Shown: one piece after another, positions 32,996 to 40,892 of the stretch
How positions within the stretch are numbered: position 1 is the stretch's first letter
How the letters are laid out: every line of letters starts with the position of its first letter
DNA from: CAZNGF01 sp964572855
Lineage (GTDB): Bacteria > Bipolaricaulota > Bipolaricaulia > RBG-16-55-9 > JAJCYT01
Assembly (NCBI GenBank): GCA_964572855.1
Contig: CAZNGF010000004.1
Coordinates: 11,571-75,570, forward strand
Direction: 5' to 3'
Length of the DNA stretch: 64,000 nt
The notes under the pieces: generated by a model
What the model was told of the DNA's origin: nothing
The model's input: only the letters and a program-made list of their open reading frames with translations
Databases searched by the model: none
Made by a program: the position numbers and the translations under genes

Positions 32996-33606
32996 AAGGC
33001 GCGTGGCTGCGAGCGCGATGAATCGCGCCCCCTTGTATATTGGGGCTGAATTGGCTGGCCAAGGAATAAGAGAGGAGGGGATAGACCATCGCGCCCCTTG
33101 GTCTTAGAGACCGTGGTGTAGCCGGGTCGTCCCGTCCTCTCGCCTTGTAAGCTCGCACTGTTACAGCCGAGAACCACTGTGGTCCTGATCTGCACACCTC
33201 CGTGTGTTTGAGCGATGACGGCGAGGAAATCCTGTGGGGTGAAGCGTAACAGCTGGGTCGTCTCCAGCGCCTGGGCGTAGGCGCGACGCGTGGCCTCCTC
33301 TAGCAGGGCCGATTTGCCCACGATGTCGCCGCGGCCGAGCAGCCGGATCATGAACGTGTGGCCAGCCAAGGTAGCATGGGTCAGACACATCCAACCGCGT
33401 CGCACGACGTAGACGTCCTGAGAAAGGTCACCCTGGGCAAACAGCGTCGCTCCCTGGGGGCAGGTTACCTTGGCAGGGGTGAGCCTTTGGTGATTTGACC
33501 CCGAGTGCAAAGCGGATTCCAGCAAGCCCACTTGTCCTCCTTTGGGAGCGTGTGGCGCGCGTTCCGGGGTGCACCGAGCGTTTGCCAAACGGCTTCGGCC
33601 AAGCAT
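32941..33606 (-). pseudogene. truncated Crp/Fnr-type regulator (cNMP-binding domain only)
   Basis: 221-residue frame. Residues about 45-135 form a cyclic-nucleotide-binding-like beta roll: FAQGDLSQDVYVVRRGWM, LLGRGDIVGKSAL, and the LLRFTPQDFLAVIAQ start of the C-helix. After about residue 140 the homology ends. Where the dimerisation helix and DNA-binding domain should be, the frame reads non-homologous sequence ending inside the dispersed repeat (copy A). It therefore cannot act as a normal activator. Insertion or recombination at the repeat is the simplest cause. Confidence 0.65.
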
Positions 33607-33815
33607 GAAGGCTGTCGAAGCCTAATATCTGCTAGCAACATACAACACCATTCTAGCTGAGCTGTCGGGCTTTCGCCAAGCGGATGTTGTCCCTGCGCGA
33701 GTTCGCCCAGCCTCCCTAACAGATCAGCTTCGAAAACCCGGTTCGGTCAAATGCCGCTTGCAAAGCGTGGGGCAGCCGTTTCAATAGAACGAACCCCCCG
33801 CATCCGAGGTGACCC

Positions 33816-35249
33816 ATGCTCCAGCCACGCTACCCCTACTACCTGGCCAACGAGCCGCAGCAGCCCAACGAGGATTTAGAGGTTTTCGACAAGTACAGCG
33901 GCCAGCGGGCCACACGCGTGGCCCTGGCCGACGAGGCGGCCATCGACCGGGCGATCGGAAAAGCCGCCGAGGCGGCCGAGCCCATGCGCGCGCTGCCCGC
34001 CTACCAGCGCCGGGACGTGCTGAACCACTGCGTCCAGAGGTTTGGCGAGCGCTTCGACGAATTGGCCGAGAGCCTGTGCGTCGAGGCCGGCAAGCCCATC
34101 AAGGACGCGCGCGGCGAGGTGACCCGGCTCATCGACACGTTCCGCGTGGCGGCCGAGGAGGCCGTGCGGATCTACGGCGAGGTGCTGCCGCTGGACATCA
34201 GCCCGCGCGCCCGAGGCTACACGGGCATGTGGAAGCGCGTGCCCGTGGGGCCGTGCTCCTTTATCAGCCCGTTCAACTTCCCGCTCAACCTGGCCGCGCA
34301 CAAGGTCGCGCCCGCCATCGCGGCCGGCTGCCCGTTCGTGCTCAAGCCGGCCAGCCTCACGCCGATCGGCGCGCTCATCATCGGCGAGGTGCTGGCCGAA
34401 ACCGACCTGCCGCCGGGGGCGTTTTCGATCCTGCCCTGCCGGCGCGACGGGGCCGAGCTGTTCACCACCGACGATCGGCTCAAGCTGCTCAGCTTCACGG
34501 GCTCGCCCGAGGTGGGCTGGGCGCTCAAGGCCAAGGCGGGCAAGAAGAAGGTGGTTTTGGAGCTGGGCGGCAACGCGGCCTGCGTGGTGGACGCCGACGC
34601 CGACCTCGACGACGCCGTGGCGCGCATCGTCTTCGGCGCGTTCTACCAGTCGGGCCAGAGCTGCATCGGCGTCCAGCGCGTGCTGGTGCACGAATCGATC
34701 TACGACGCCTTCAAGGAAAAACTCGTGTCGGAGACGGAAACGCTCAAGATGGGCGACCCGCACGACGAGGACACCTTCATCGGCCCCATGATCTCCGAAA
34801 AGGAGGCCCAGCGGCTCGACGGCTGGATTCAGTCCGCCGTGCAGCGCGGCGCCAATTTGCTCTGCGGGGGCAAGCGCGACGGCGCGCTGCTGGCGGCCAC
34901 GCTGCTGGAGGACGTGCCCAAGGGCGAGGCCGTCGCCTGCCAGGAGGCGTTCGGACCCGTGGCCGTGTTGTCGCGTTTCAGCGACTTCGACGCCGCGCTC
35001 GACGAGGTGAACGACTCGGCTTTCGGCCTGCAGGCCGGGGTGTTCACGCGCGACCTCTACAAAGCCCAGCGCGCCTGGGATCAGCTGGACGTGGGCGGCG
35101 TGATCGTGGGCGACGTGCCGAGCTGGCGGGTCGATCACATGCCCTACGGCGGCGTGAAGGACTCCGGACTCGGGCGCGAGGGAATTCGCTTTGCGATCGA
35201 AGACATGACCGAGGTCCGCCTGCTGGTCGTGCGCGATCCGGGGGCGTAG
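33816..35249 (+). CDS. NAD(P)-dependent aldehyde dehydrogenase
   Basis: 477 residues. ALDH superfamily motifs: FISPFNFPLNLAAHKVAPAI (cofactor site), KPASLTP, FTGSPEVGWAL, the general-base Glu in LELGGNA, the nucleophile Cys in GQSCIGVQR, and EAFGPVAVL. The N-terminal layout and the GQSCI context resemble the lactaldehyde/GAPN-like and succinate-semialdehyde-like branches. The exact aldehyde cannot be told. It is followed, 106 bases later, by a HutG-like ureohydrolase, so it may belong to amino-acid degradation. The 209-base gap upstream holds no gene. Confidence 0.93.
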   Translation: MLQPRYPYYLANEPQQPNEDLEVFDKYSGQRATRVALADEAAIDRAIGKAAEAAEPMRALPAYQRRDVLNHCVQRFGERFDELAESLCVEAGKPIKDARGEVTRLIDTFRVAAEEAVRIYGEVLPLDISPRARGYTGMWKRVPVGPCSFISPFNFPLNLAAHKVAPAIAAGCPFVLKPASLTPIGALIIGEVLAETDLPPGAFSILPCRRDGAELFTTDDRLKLLSFTGSPEVGWALKAKAGKKKVVLELGGNAACVVDADADLDDAVARIVFGAFYQSGQSCIGVQRVLVHESIYDAFKEKLVSETETLKMGDPHDEDTFIGPMISEKEAQRLDGWIQSAVQRGANLLCGGKRDGALLAATLLEDVPKGEAVACQEAFGPVAVLSRFSDFDAALDEVNDSAFGLQAGVFTRDLYKAQRAWDQLDVGGVIVGDVPSWRVDHMPYGGVKDSGLGREGIRFAIEDMTEVRLLVVRDPGA

Positions 35250-35355
35250 CATCCTTGGTCATGGGCTTTGGAATCCCTTCTCCTCCTCGCGGGAGAAGGG
35301 GCAACGATTGGCGTTGCCCTCAACAAAGCGTTCGTTTGCACAAGGGGACTAAACC

Positions 35356-36327
35356 ATGAACGATTTCCGCACCGTGCACATCGACTTGCCCACCCCAACC
35401 GACGACGACCCGCGCCTGGGGCACCTGCTGGGGCGCGATCTGGAGGAAGGTGAGACGCCGCGCGCCGTGATCGTGGGCTTTCCGTCCGACGAGGGCGTGC
35501 GGCGCAACCGGGGGCGGCCCGGCGCGGCCGAGGCCCCCGAGGCGATCCGCGCCGCGCTCTACCGGCTCACGCCCGACCCACGCGCCTTCGAGGCGTTTGC
35601 CGACTTGCTGGTCCACACGCGCGACCTGGGCGACTTGGCGCTCACGGGCGAGGTCGAGTGCGACCAGGCCGCGCTGGGCGCGGCGCTGGCGCCCTATCTC
35701 GCGCAGGGCTGCACGGCGATCGTGATCGGCGGCGGGCACGAGACGGCCTACGGGGCGTTCCTGGGCTACGTCGAGGCCGGCCGGCGCGTCGAGATCCTCA
35801 ACTGGGACACGCACGCCGACGTGCGCCCCTTGCGCGACGGGCGGGGGCACTCGGGCTCGCCCTTCCGGCAGGCGCTGGAGCACCCCTCGCACGCCTGCAC
35901 CCACTACGCCGTGGCCGGCCTGCTGCCCTACGCGGTCGCGAAGGCGCACCTGGACTACATCGAATCGCACGAGGGGCGCCACATCTGGAACGAGACGCTC
36001 TCCTATCAGGCGGTCGACGGGCTCTACGGCTCGTTCAAGAACGACCTCATGGTGAGCTTCGACCTCGACGCCGTGGACCAACCGCACGCCCCCGGCGTGA
36101 GCGCGCCGGCGGTCGACGGCCTGAGCGCCGACCTCTGGCTCTACGCGGCGTTCCGCGCCGGGCGGCACGCGGGCGTGCGCTCGATGGACCTGGTCGAGCT
36201 CAACCCGCGGCTCGACCGCGACGGCCAGACCGCGCGGCTGGGCGCGCTCACGGTCTGGTGGTTCTTGAAGGGGCTCTCGGAGCGTGTCGAAGGGGAAGAG
36301 CCCGGCGAGCGGCCGCCGGGCTCCTAA
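35356..36327 (+). CDS. hutG: ureohydrolase, formimidoylglutamase-like
   Basis: 323 residues. The arginase/agmatinase fold has its two-manganese ligands: His in GGGHE, the NWDTHADVRP motif (D, H, D) and the SFDLDAVDQPHAPGVS motif (D, D). The RNRGRPGA N-terminal loop and the APGVSAP substrate loop are typical of formimidoylglutamase, which releases formamide from N-formimino-glutamate in histidine degradation. Agmatinase or guanidinobutyrase cannot be excluded. No other hut genes are in the window. Confidence 0.8.
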   Translation: MNDFRTVHIDLPTPTDDDPRLGHLLGRDLEEGETPRAVIVGFPSDEGVRRNRGRPGAAEAPEAIRAALYRLTPDPRAFEAFADLLVHTRDLGDLALTGEVECDQAALGAALAPYLAQGCTAIVIGGGHETAYGAFLGYVEAGRRVEILNWDTHADVRPLRDGRGHSGSPFRQALEHPSHACTHYAVAGLLPYAVAKAHLDYIESHEGRHIWNETLSYQAVDGLYGSFKNDLMVSFDLDAVDQPHAPGVSAPAVDGLSADLWLYAAFRAGRHAGVRSMDLVELNPRLDRDGQTARLGALTVWWFLKGLSERVEGEEPGERPPGS

Positions 36328-36342
36328 GGCGATCCATGGGGT

Positions 36343-36358
36343 AACAGAACACTGTTAT
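36343..36358. repeat. left copy of a 16-bp inverted site flanking a small gene
   Basis: AACAGAACACTGTTAT. It matches the complement of 36572-36587 at 15 of 16 positions. Each copy is itself a short dyad (AACAG, 4 bases, CTGTT). Confidence 0.7.
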
Positions 36359-36379
36359 AGAAATGGCGGCGCAAAATTT

Positions 36380-36544
36380 TTACGCCAACAGCAGGCTCAG
36401 CGTGCGCTTCAGCCGGCGCCACCAGGAGCCGCGCGCGCGGCGCGCTTGGCTCAGCAGGCGCTCGGTATCGGCTTCCCGGAGCAATTCCGTGTAGTGCGTT
36501 TTGGCGCGCTCGGTCATCATGTCGTTGTTGTAGTCGTAGAGCAT
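36380..36544 (-). CDS. small basic protein, LLREADxERL family
   Basis: 54 residues from the ATG at 36544 with GGTGAGGTG upstream and a consensus promoter further out. A polar N-terminus with acidic residues leads to a helix reading TELLREADTERLLSQARR. A Trp/Arg-rich segment (GSWWRRLKR) and a hydrophobic end (TLSLLLA) follow, an amphipathic, membrane-associating layout. The protein at 39896 has the same plan, so this is a small paralogous family. The function is unknown. Inverted sites flank the gene. Confidence 0.65.
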   Translation of the reverse strand: MLYDYNNDMMTERAKTHYTELLREADTERLLSQARRARGSWWRRLKRTLSLLLA

Positions 36545-36563
36545 GCACCTCACCTCGATACGC

Positions 36564-36592
36564 AGTATAACATAACAATGTTCTGTTGTCAA
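36564..36592 (-). promoter_or_regulatory. consensus sigma70 promoter with embedded operator-like site
   Basis: Minus strand: TTGACA (36592-36587), 17-bp spacer, TATACT (36569-36564). The 16-bp inverted site at 36572-36587 fills the spacer, an ideal place for a repressor. Confidence 0.8.
36572..36587. repeat. right copy of the 16-bp inverted site
   Basis: Complement reads AACAGAACATTGTTAT. It is opposite in orientation to the copy at 36343, so the two look like terminal inverted repeats of a 245-bp unit, or like two operator sites. Confidence 0.7.
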
Positions 36593-36651
36593 GAGATACG
36601 CGAAATTTGCGTTCTGTTCTGCGATCGAGGCGATGTGCCGGAGGCGTACCG

Positions 36652-36681
36652 TTGCCCCGTTTCGTCCCCGCGGCCTATACT
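36652..36681 (+). promoter_or_regulatory. sigma70-like promoter of the beta-CASP nuclease gene
   Basis: TTGCCC (36652-36657), 18-bp spacer, TATACT (36676-36681), 41 bases before the ATG. Confidence 0.5.
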
Positions 36682-36722
36682 GGGGCCACCCATCCAGACA
36701 GTCCTGCAAAGGAACGTGACCC

Positions 36723-38105
36723 ATGCACGTCACCAGTTACGGCGCGGCGCGGGAAGTGACCGGCTCCTGCCACCTGCTCGAGGTCGGCAACGAACACGTC
36801 CTGATCGACTGCGGCCTGTTCCAGGGCGGCGCGCGCCTGGAGGCCAAGAACCACGACCCGTTCCCCTTCGAGCCCGAGCGGATCAGCCAGGTGTTTTTGA
36901 CCCACGCGCACCTGGACCACTGCGGTCGGCTGCCGCTGTTGGTCAAGCGCGGCTTCCGCGGAGAGATCATCACCTCGGCGGCCACGGTCGAGGTGGTCAA
37001 GTTCATCCTGCTGGACGCGGCCCACGTCATGCACGAGGAATACCTGTCCGAGCGGCGCCACCGCCGCCGGCGCGGCGAATCGCTACTCCCCCCGCTCTAC
37101 GACGAGACCGACGTGCTCGAGACGCTGAACCACCTCGCCCCCGTGCGCGAGAACGGCCGCTTGCACGACGTCGGTCCCCACTTGCGCGTCGCCTTCCACA
37201 ACGCGGGGCACATCCTGGGCTCGCGCTTCCTGCAGATCGAGGCGCGGGAGGGCGGGCAGACGCAGCGAATCACCTTCGGCGGCGACCTGGGCAACCCCGG
37301 GCGCAGCGTGATGCCCGACTACGCCATGCCTCAGCCCTGCGACGTGGTTTACTGCGAGTCGACCTACGGGGACCGCGACCACCGCGACCACGACGGCACG
37401 ATTCAGGAGTTCGAGGCGGCCGTGCGCGACTGCCTGGGGCGCGGCGGCAACGTCGTGATCCCCTCGTTCGCCTTGGAACGCTCGCAGGACGTGCTGTTCG
37501 CGCTCGAGGACATGGAACGACATGGGCGGCTGCCCAAGAAAACGAAGGTTTTTCTCAACAGCCCGCTGGCCATCCACATCACGCGCGTCTACCAGCGCTT
37601 CCCCGGCGAGCTGGGCTCGGCCGTGCGCCGGCACATCGAGCGCGGGGACGACCCCTTCCACTTCCCCGGCGTGCGCTACAGCAAGACCGAACGCGAGTCG
37701 CGCGAGCTCAACGACCTCGAAGGCGGCAACATCCTGATCGCCGGCAGCGGCATGTGCAACGGCGGGCGCGTGCTGCACCACCTGAAGCACAACCTCTGGC
37801 GCGAGGAGTCGAGCGTGATCCTGGTGGGCTACCAGGCCAAGGACTCGCTGGGCCGGCTGCTGGTCGAGGGCCGCGAGCGCGTCAAGATCTTCGGCGAGGA
37901 GATCGCCGTGCGCGCCAAGGTCCACACCGTCAACGGCTTTTCCGCCCACGCCGGCCAGAGCGCCCTGCTCGACTGGCTCGAGGCCACGGGCGACGCCGAG
38001 GTCCGCCTGGTCCACGGCGAGTCCAACGGGCTGGACGGGCTCAAGTCCAAGCTCGAAGCGCGCGGGCGGCGAGCGACGATCGTGGAGGAGGGCGAGATTG
38101 ACTGA
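36723..38105 (+). CDS. metallo-beta-lactamase/beta-CASP RNA-processing exonuclease
   Basis: 460 residues; AAAGGAA site before the ATG. Zinc ligands: LTHAHLDHCGRLP (HxHxDH), the later His in HNAGHILGS, and FGGDLG (Asp). The beta-CASP motifs follow: VIPSFALERSQD (motif A region), ILIAGSGMCNGGRVLHHLKHNL (motif B), and FSAHAGQSALLDWL (motif C His). This is the YSH1/CPSF73-like group of RNases that cut or trim RNA. It is shorter than RNase J and lacks the RNase J C-terminal domain. Its role in bacteria is not well defined, but mRNA or tRNA processing is likely. Confidence 0.92.
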   Translation: MHVTSYGAAREVTGSCHLLEVGNEHVLIDCGLFQGGARLEAKNHDPFPFEPERISQVFLTHAHLDHCGRLPLLVKRGFRGEIITSAATVEVVKFILLDAAHVMHEEYLSERRHRRRRGESLLPPLYDETDVLETLNHLAPVRENGRLHDVGPHLRVAFHNAGHILGSRFLQIEAREGGQTQRITFGGDLGNPGRSVMPDYAMPQPCDVVYCESTYGDRDHRDHDGTIQEFEAAVRDCLGRGGNVVIPSFALERSQDVLFALEDMERHGRLPKKTKVFLNSPLAIHITRVYQRFPGELGSAVRRHIERGDDPFHFPGVRYSKTERESRELNDLEGGNILIAGSGMCNGGRVLHHLKHNLWREESSVILVGYQAKDSLGRLLVEGRERVKIFGEEIAVRAKVHTVNGFSAHAGQSALLDWLEATGDAEVRLVHGESNGLDGLKSKLEARGRRATIVEEGEID

Positions 38106-38215
38106 AAGGCAAGAGGTGGAATCTTCTGTCCGCTGACGTTCATCACTGCCTTGTCAGAAACCAGCACGCCCGCACTTCAATACCCCCATCGCACACACCA
38201 AGAGAAGGGATCACC

Positions 38216-38674
38216 ATGCCCGCAGACGTCCAAGAACTCACCATTCGCGCCCGTAACAACGCCAGCGCCTTCGCCAAGGCGGCCCGCCACATCCCGGCCG
38301 ACAAGCGCGACTGGAAGCCCGCGCCGGGCGCGCGCAGCGCCGCCGAGATCCTGGCCCACACGGCCTACTGGAACGTCGCGCTCACGGACCCGCTGCGCGG
38401 CAAGACGCTCGATGTGGCCGAGGACGACTGGATCAAGGCGCAGGCCGACTTCCAAGACCCCAAGCGCGCCGAGGCGCTGGCCCGGCAGACGGGCGAGGCC
38501 TTTGCGGCGGCCGTCGAGGGACTGCGCGAGACGGACTACGAAAAGCAAACCTCGCTGCCCTGGGGCGAGGAGTCGCTTTACAACGTCGTCCTGGGCAACC
38601 TGTGGCACCTCACCTACCACAGCGCGCAGCTCAACTACATCCAGACGCTGCTGGGCGACACCGAAGACCATTGA
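38216..38674 (+). CDS. DinB-fold protein, paralog 1
   Basis: 152 residues; AAGGGAT site. The four-helix bundle of the DinB/YfiT family has its three putative metal His: EILAHTAYWN near 41 and NLWHLTYHSAQLNYI near 125-130. Members are damage-induced or act as metal-dependent, thiol-linked transferases. It is followed 94 bases later by a clear paralog with its own promoter. Both share the NYIQTL ending. Confidence 0.8.
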   Translation: MPADVQELTIRARNNASAFAKAARHIPADKRDWKPAPGARSAAEILAHTAYWNVALTDPLRGKTLDVAEDDWIKAQADFQDPKRAEALARQTGEAFAAAVEGLRETDYEKQTSLPWGEESLYNVVLGNLWHLTYHSAQLNYIQTLLGDTEDH

Positions 38675-38709
38675 GGCGACGGGGCGGAGGATCCCCCTTT
38701 GGATCTCCC

Positions 38710-38748
38710 TTGACAATTATCTCTAAAAAGTGTAGTGTATAAAACACT
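38710..38748 (+). promoter_or_regulatory. sigma70 promoter with overlapping dyad, DinB paralog 2
   Basis: TTGACA (38710-38715), 17-bp spacer, TAGTGT (38733-38738). AGTGT, 5 bases, ACACT (38734-38748) overlaps the -10 box and may be a repressor site. Confidence 0.6.
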
Positions 38749-38768
38749 CAATCAGCCAAGGAGGACGC

Positions 38769-39239
38769 ATGCGTTTTCAGGATCAAGCCATCCGCATGAC
38801 CAAGTTCGCGATGCAGGAGCTGTTCAAGGTCGCCCGCGCCGTGCCGGCCGACAAGCTGGAGTGGAAACCGCTCGACAACGGGCGCTCCGTGCTGGACCAG
38901 CTCCAGGAGACCGCCCAGTCGCCGCTGTGGTTCGCGTCGATGCTCGATCCCGACTGGAACCCGGAGACCGCCATGGAAGGGGGCGAGGAAGCCGCCAAGG
39001 AACGCAAGGGCTGGACCACGATCGAGGCTTGCGAGCAGGAGGCCAAGCGCAACTGCGAGGCCTTTTACGAGGCGGTCAAGCAGATCCCGGATTCGGACCT
39101 GGAGCGCGAGGTCCCCACGCCCTGGGGCATGACCCCCAACGTGGCCGAGGTGGCCCTGTTCCAGCACTGGAACGCGACCTACCACTACGCCCAGATCAAC
39201 TACATCCAGACGCTCTACGGCGACTTCGAGATGCACTGA
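38769..39239 (+). CDS. DinB-fold protein, paralog 2
   Basis: 156 residues; AAGGAGG site. It has the same fold and C-terminus as the preceding gene (QHWNATYHYAQINYIQTLYGD), so a tandem duplication is clear. The first metal His of the DinB triad is not visible: the corresponding helix reads VLDQLQETAQSPLW. Only two His remain, and metal binding may be lost or changed. It is driven by its own strong promoter with a dyad over the -10 box, so it is probably induced separately. Confidence 0.78.
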   Translation: MRFQDQAIRMTKFAMQELFKVARAVPADKLEWKPLDNGRSVLDQLQETAQSPLWFASMLDPDWNPETAMEGGEEAAKERKGWTTIEACEQEAKRNCEAFYEAVKQIPDSDLEREVPTPWGMTPNVAEVALFQHWNATYHYAQINYIQTLYGDFEMH

Positions 39240-39247
39240 GTGCGCGG

Positions 39248-39272
39248 GTAGGGCCCGCTACGCGGGCCCTAC
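39248..39272. repeat. palindromic GTAGGGCCC repeat, copy 5
   Basis: Perfect 11-base arms (GTAGGGCCCGC) around TAC, 8 bases after the DinB paralog 2 stop. Probably a 3' hairpin. Confidence 0.8.
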
Positions 39273-39305
39273 GACATTCACGTCTTCGCAACGAAAGGAA
39301 CTTGA

Positions 39306-39548
39306 GTGAAAGGCCGAATCGCACTCGTCACCGTGCTGGCCGACGACGTGCCGGCGTTGCGGGATTTCTATCGGGACGTGCTCGGCTTTGAGGTCCAACA
39401 GGACCTGGGTTCGTACGTCGAGTTCCACTCGCGCGGCGCCGCGCCCGTCAAGGGGCCGGCCGACATGCCCTGGGGCCAGCGCGCGGCCTTCTTCGCCGAC
39501 CCCGAGGGCAACGTCCACGAGCTGTTCGCGGAGTTGCAGCAATCGTGA
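39306..39548 (+). CDS. VOC-fold protein, internally shortened
   Basis: 80 residues from a GTG with GAAAGGAA upstream. The start (IALVTVLADDVPALRDFYRDVLGFEV) and the end (MPWGQRAAFFADPEGNVHELFAEL) match the two halves of a glyoxalase/bleomycin-resistance-type domain. Such domains are normally about 115-130 residues. Some 35-45 residues of the middle (strands and linker between the two beta-alpha modules) are absent without loss of frame. It may be non-functional or work only as a domain-swapped dimer. Confidence 0.75.
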   Translation: MKGRIALVTVLADDVPALRDFYRDVLGFEVQQDLGSYVEFHSRGAAPVKGPADMPWGQRAAFFADPEGNVHELFAELQQS

Positions 39549-39584
39549 TCTGGACGGGTGTGAAGGCGGAATCTGCGGCGCGCC

Positions 39585-39613
39585 TTGACATCAGACCGAC
39601 GAGGGAGTATGCT
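39585..39613 (+). promoter_or_regulatory. consensus sigma70 promoter
   Basis: TTGACA (39585-39590), 17-bp spacer, TATGCT (39608-39613). It drives a 19-codon ORF and probably the small protein at 39896. Confidence 0.75.
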
Positions 39614-39656
39614 ATCGCATTACGATTTAACCCAGACCGAAAGGACGGTGGTCCCG

Positions 39657-39716
39657 ATGTTCAAAGTCATTCCTCAAGCGGTCACCGCAGGTCTGTGGTT
39701 CCCGCACGCCGCCTAG
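39657..39716 (+). CDS. candidate 19-residue leader peptide
   Basis: ATG-TAG frame with AAAGGACGG upstream, starting about 38 bases after the predicted transcription start. The peptide reads MFKVIPQAVTAGLWFPHAA. It precedes the small-protein gene at 39896 by 180 bases. No alternative RNA hairpins that would show attenuation are obvious. It may be a translated upstream ORF or a chance frame. Confidence 0.4.
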   Translation: MFKVIPQAVTAGLWFPHAA

Positions 39717-39895
39717 CCCTTCTGCGTTGAGCGGCGTTCGGCTTCCACGGCCACGCTGCTCCTGACGTTTTCTCTCAAAGCACCACCCGTCACGAGCGCG
39801 GTATCCAGACCTGCGATTCCCAATTCAGACCATGTCGTCCGTGTGCGTCGCTTCGGCGCGCACTCACGCGCGTACAGGCGAGAGGGGGTGGTACT

Positions 39896-40093
39896 ATGTG
39901 GGATCTACAGCCCGAGCTCAACCGGCATCTGGCGGCGGAACGACACCGCGCGCTGCTGAGCGAGGCGGAGCGGGAACGGCTGTCACGCGGCGCGCGCCGT
40001 CGCAGACCCAGGATGCGGCATCGACTGGCGTATCATTTGGGCGGGGCGTTGTGCATGCTGGGCGCGCGGCTGCAAAGCGGTCAGAACTCCTGA
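39896..40093 (+). CDS. small basic protein, LLxEAERERL family
   Basis: 65 residues; AGAGGGGGTGG site. The same plan as the protein at 36380: polar start, a helix with RALLSEAERERLSRGARRRR, then a basic turn and a hydrophobic end (LAYHLGGALCMLGARLQ). The C-terminal helix is amphipathic and likely to touch the membrane. I recall similar unannotated small proteins from Chloroflexota and Actinomycetota but cannot verify it here. The function is unknown. Confidence 0.6.
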   Translation: MWDLQPELNRHLAAERHRALLSEAERERLSRGARRRRPRMRHRLAYHLGGALCMLGARLQSGQNS

Positions 40094-40172
40094 GACACCG
40101 AACAGACGCGAAAGGAGCTTTTCATGATTCCATTGACCCGAGTTGACAAGCCCCACACCGCTTCACGACAGC

Positions 40173-40211
40173 AGAGCGCCCTGCACGGTCAGGGCGCTCT
40201 CGCTTCTTTTC
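40173..40211 (+). terminator. intrinsic terminator
   Basis: AGAGCGCCCTG / CAGGGCGCTCT stem with a 6-base loop, then CGCTTCTTTT. It ends the small-protein transcript. Confidence 0.85.
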
Positions 40212-40227
40212 CCACCCGCGTTTCCAC

Positions 40228-40327
40228 CTAGTACACCGCCACGATGTTTCTTTTGTGTAGGGGTCCCATTTCATGGGACCCGGCATACACGCCCGGTTCT
40301 TGACCAAGTGGGCGTTGTGGACGGCCA
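40228..40327. repeat. dispersed repeat, copy B
   Basis: Homologous to 32894-32995. It contains a perfect GGGTCCCAT / ATGGGACCC hairpin. It sits directly after the terminator and covers the 3' end of a frameshifted exported-protein gene. Confidence 0.75.
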
Positions 40328-40892
40328 GCACCCCGGCGGTTGCAGCCGCGTCCAGGCTCGTGCGCAGGCCGATCCTCCGGAACGAATACACCCCGGCCAC
40401 CTCGGAGATGGGATTCCGCCCCGACGCGCGGAGGCGCTCGAACGGCTCGATTCCCCGTAGCGCGTCGTGCAGCGTGTCGGGAAGCGCCTTCAACATGGCG
40501 TACATGGTCCCGTACTGCGCCGAGCTGAAGCCCTCGGCCGCCGGCACGCCCAGCCCCGATTGCGCAGCGCGTTGGCCAGCGCCAAGCGCGCGAACTCCCG
40601 CGCTTCCAGTGCCGCGCCCGCGCCCAAAAGGGTTTGTAGCGCGCGCTCGTCCCCTTCTTCCCAGAGCGCGTGCAGCGCGGGCAAGGCAAAGCGCGGGTCG
40701 GGGTCGAAGCGCTGGCCGGCCGCGTCACCGTCGAGGCCAAACGCGACGGGCGCGACTTGGACGGGACCGGCCGCTTGGGCCGGCGCGGGGGAGGCGCTCA
40801 GGCACAGCAGGGCGAGCAGGGCCGCGAGCGGGAGGCAGCGTATCGGGTTCATGCGGGCATGATATCGGCTGGCGCAGGGCACGACATGGCCC

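Larger units (their letters stand above)
40122..40852 (-). pseudogene. exported protein gene with a frameshift in a G-run
   Basis: The ATG at 40852 encodes a signal peptide (MNPIRCLPLAALLALLCLSA) and about 70 more residues ending LANALRNRG. Near 40551-40554 (CCCC on the plus strand) the sensible frame changes; one added G would restore GLGVPAAEGFSSAQYG and a further stretch to about 40330. The final residues lie in dispersed repeat B. No family is recognised. A homopolymer sequencing error or true decay are both possible. Confidence 0.55.

Noticed and set aside
40124..40231. 35-codon ORF with a good AAAGGAG site
   Set aside because: It runs through a strong intrinsic terminator hairpin and into the dispersed repeat, so coding is unlikely.
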